A DNA stretch of 64,000 nt from Onchocerca volvulus (Eukaryota > Nematoda > Chromadorea > Rhabditida > Onchocercidae), in contig HG738137.1 of assembly GCA_000499405.2 (NCBI GenBank), forward strand, positions 5,642,001 to 5,706,000, written 5' to 3'. This document shows, piece after piece, positions 62,306-64,000 of the stretch. The notes below the pieces were generated by a model. It was not told the DNA's origin and ran no database searches. It was given only the letters and a program-made list of their open reading frames with translations. The number at the start of each line of letters is the position of its first letter. Position 1 is the stretch's first letter. A program made the translations under genes and the position numbers.

Positions 62306-63382
62306 TATTCGAATGCATTCAAAAATGCAGAGAATGCAATGAAATTATTGTTGGAAATATGCGCAAGTCCTAGTTTTGAGACAATGGAAAATTGGAATAA
62401 ATCGTACGAAAAAAATGGCGAGAAAGTTTATTCCAAACAATTTGATATAGGAAAAATATTTACTTTAAAGGTGAGTTACATCTTATAGTAGTAGTAATGT
62501 ATGTATCAATATTTGTAATAAGTGTATAAAAATTTAAAGTTCTGATTCATTTAGATAATTTTTAACGAAACAGTTCAAAACTTATTTTATGAACATTGGG
62601 ATAAGATCACGACAACACCGCTGTGGAATCCTAACTTTACTTACATGGAAAGAATTGAAAAGTTAACTTCACATTGTGATATTCTAAAGGTTGATTTCTT
62701 TGAAAATAATCAGAAAATATGTCTCTTACCGGCAATGAAATACTTCTAAAAATTTTTTAAATTTTGTATATGTTTCCGAAACGAAAAAATTTTAGTTTGC
62801 AACGACAGATATTATGTTCATGAAGGGACGTGAATTCTTGGCATGTCGATTATATCGAAAAATTGGATCTATAATTTATATAGCTGCAAGAAGTTTTGAA
62901 ATCAATGAAATACCTGAAATGAAAGGCAAAATACGGTATGTAACTTAACCGATATGCAAATTCTTAACTTTTTTGAACTTATTCCTAATTTCGGAACAGT
63001 TGAAGCTTATTGTTTTTTCCTAAAAAGGAACAACTCAACTGTGACATATAAGACCAATGCAAATATCCATGAAAGTATTGTTACTTTCTTTTCGAAGTTG
63101 TAATGCTTCTTTCTTTGGAAGTTAAATCTTATCATTTCGGAAACAGTACGAATTAAATCTTATCATTCCGGAAACAGTGCTGATATGTTGCTTGGTGCAG
63201 GGCGATTTTCTCCTCATTCACCTGATCCACAAAAAACACTCATCGACTATGCATTCTGCGTGAATCCAAAAATAAATTTGCCTCAACGTCTCATCGACAC
63301 TTTCATTGCATATACAATACATCGTGATTCGGTGTTTGCTCGCAAGAATGTACGGAAATTGCGAGAAGGCAACCATTCGTAA
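62306..63382 (+). CDS. START-domain lipid-transfer protein, STARD1/STARD3-like (5' end not found)
   Basis: Four exons, 62306-62470, 62555-62689, 62796-62935 and 63178-63382, join in phase and give 214 residues, nearly one whole START domain of about 210. The N-terminal helix YSNAFKNAENAMKLLLEI corresponds to the start of the STARD3 START domain. Further matches: NETVQNLFYEHWDKITTTPL.WNPNF, then FMKGREFLACRLYRKIGSII (STARD3: SPRDFVNVRRIERRRDRY), then INLPQRLIDTFIAYTI near the C-terminal helix (STARD3: GRLPRYLIHQSLAAT). START domains carry sterols or other lipids in a hydrophobic pocket. No MENTAL-type membrane domain or mitochondrial leader is visible, but the first exon has no start codon, so a 5' exon is missing. 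The acceptor at 63178 lies in the second of two 31-bp repeats. Confidence 0.87.
63122..63183. repeat. 31-bp tandem duplication containing a splice acceptor
   Basis: TTAAATCTTATCATTTCGGAAACAGT recurs 31 bp later with one change. Both copies end in a GAAACAG that could serve as an acceptor; only the second leads to an open frame. Confidence 0.85.
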
Positions 63383-64000
63383 GAAGACATCAAAACGTGC
63401 GAAATGCTTCAAGAATAAAATTCATAATGTGATGCAATGTATAAATTTTACCCATTTATGGATATTTTATATATGTACTGAGAGTTACATATTGAAGTGT
63501 GCATTAAAGAATAGTAGTCATACTTGTAGACAGGAAGGATGGAAAGAGAAAGGCTTTCCTTTATCTGATTTATGGATCTATGAATTCCCGCATTTAGCAT
63601 CTTTTTCATTCTGATACCATGCTACAGAGAAAATGAAGAATTTTTTTCACAGCAAACTCATTGACGTAGTATCGTGAAAGGCGACAGGACTGTGATTTCT
63701 CTTTTTTTTTTCAAGATCTACTGCAGCATCCCATAAAAGATGAACTGGAAATGAGTGGCTATGAAATGAAACAAAAATAAACATAATTAATAATCATCGG
63801 CATTATTATTTAGTTAGGCACTTTCACCAATTGTTATCAAAAATCTATCGGTCATTCGCCTTACTGCCAGTTACGACAATTTGCTGAACACAGACTTTTT
63901 TGGATGTTGCAGAATAGAACTCCATCGATTGAGATTTGGCTTGCTATGCAATACCCATTTATCAAGTTCGAAAATTTAGAAATACCTTCACTTTTTTTTT
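63383..64000. other. 3' flank of the START-domain gene
   Basis: Includes an AATAAA at 63414-63419, 32 bp after the stop codon, a likely polyadenylation signal. A 102-codon ORF (63306-63614) overlaps the last exon in another frame and is taken as a shadow. Nothing else is recognised up to the window edge. Confidence 0.55.

Noticed and set aside
1..64000. CRISPR arrays, bacterial operons, tRNA or rRNA genes
   Set aside because: Intron-rich eukaryotic sequence. No regularly spaced repeat array with unique spacers was seen, and I found no cloverleaf or rRNA-like segment by reading.

Overview
The window reads as nuclear DNA of a nematode. It is about two-thirds A+T by eye. Genes are split into many short exons by introns of roughly 50 to 1000 bp with TTTCAG-like acceptors. 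It holds a nematode-style astacin with EGF and CUB domains and a BEL/Pao-type retroelement. A clade III or filarial worm is my inference. No single ORF represents these genes, so I rebuilt them exon by exon, requiring splice sites, phase and family similarity to agree. Coordinates are for coding exons, and the exon lists sit in the evidence fields.

Layout. Plus strand, left edge: an F-box protein of the FBXO28 type with a long unrecognised N-terminal half (469-6523, 5' end outside the window). Then about 40 kb with every recognised gene on the minus strand. From low to high coordinate these are: a full-length POT1 telomere protein (8148-14270); a decayed BEL/Pao LTR element (14739-18243); spartin (19049-22076); an atypical RERG/Ras-like GTPase (23624-26526); DET1 (27075-31822); the complex I subunit NDUFS5 (32567-33336); an 82-residue membrane protein (34481-35087); a possible 73-residue protein (36428-36867); the mitochondrial translocase TIM23 (37475-38669); and an RPRD2-like Pol II CTD-binding protein (40984-48380), whose first intron carries LTR pieces and a dead Helitron fragment. 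After a repeat-bearing gap comes a secreted astacin metalloprotease of 18 exons (49738-60267, minus). Last is a START-domain lipid-transfer protein on the plus strand (62306-63382, 5' end not found).

The genes are mostly unrelated housekeeping functions: telomere protection, lipid-droplet/endosome biology, ubiquitin ligase components, complex I, protein import and transcription termination. The one-strand run may include nematode operons, but no spliced-leader evidence can be read from DNA alone.

Most useful observations: a nematode POT1 that keeps both N-terminal OB folds plus a zinc-bearing C-terminal region in one polypeptide; a Ras-like protein that has lost the Thr35 and Gln61 equivalents; two introns that only work with GC donors; a 22-base microexon in the astacin; and a 56-base poly(A) tract immediately upstream of the DET1 start.
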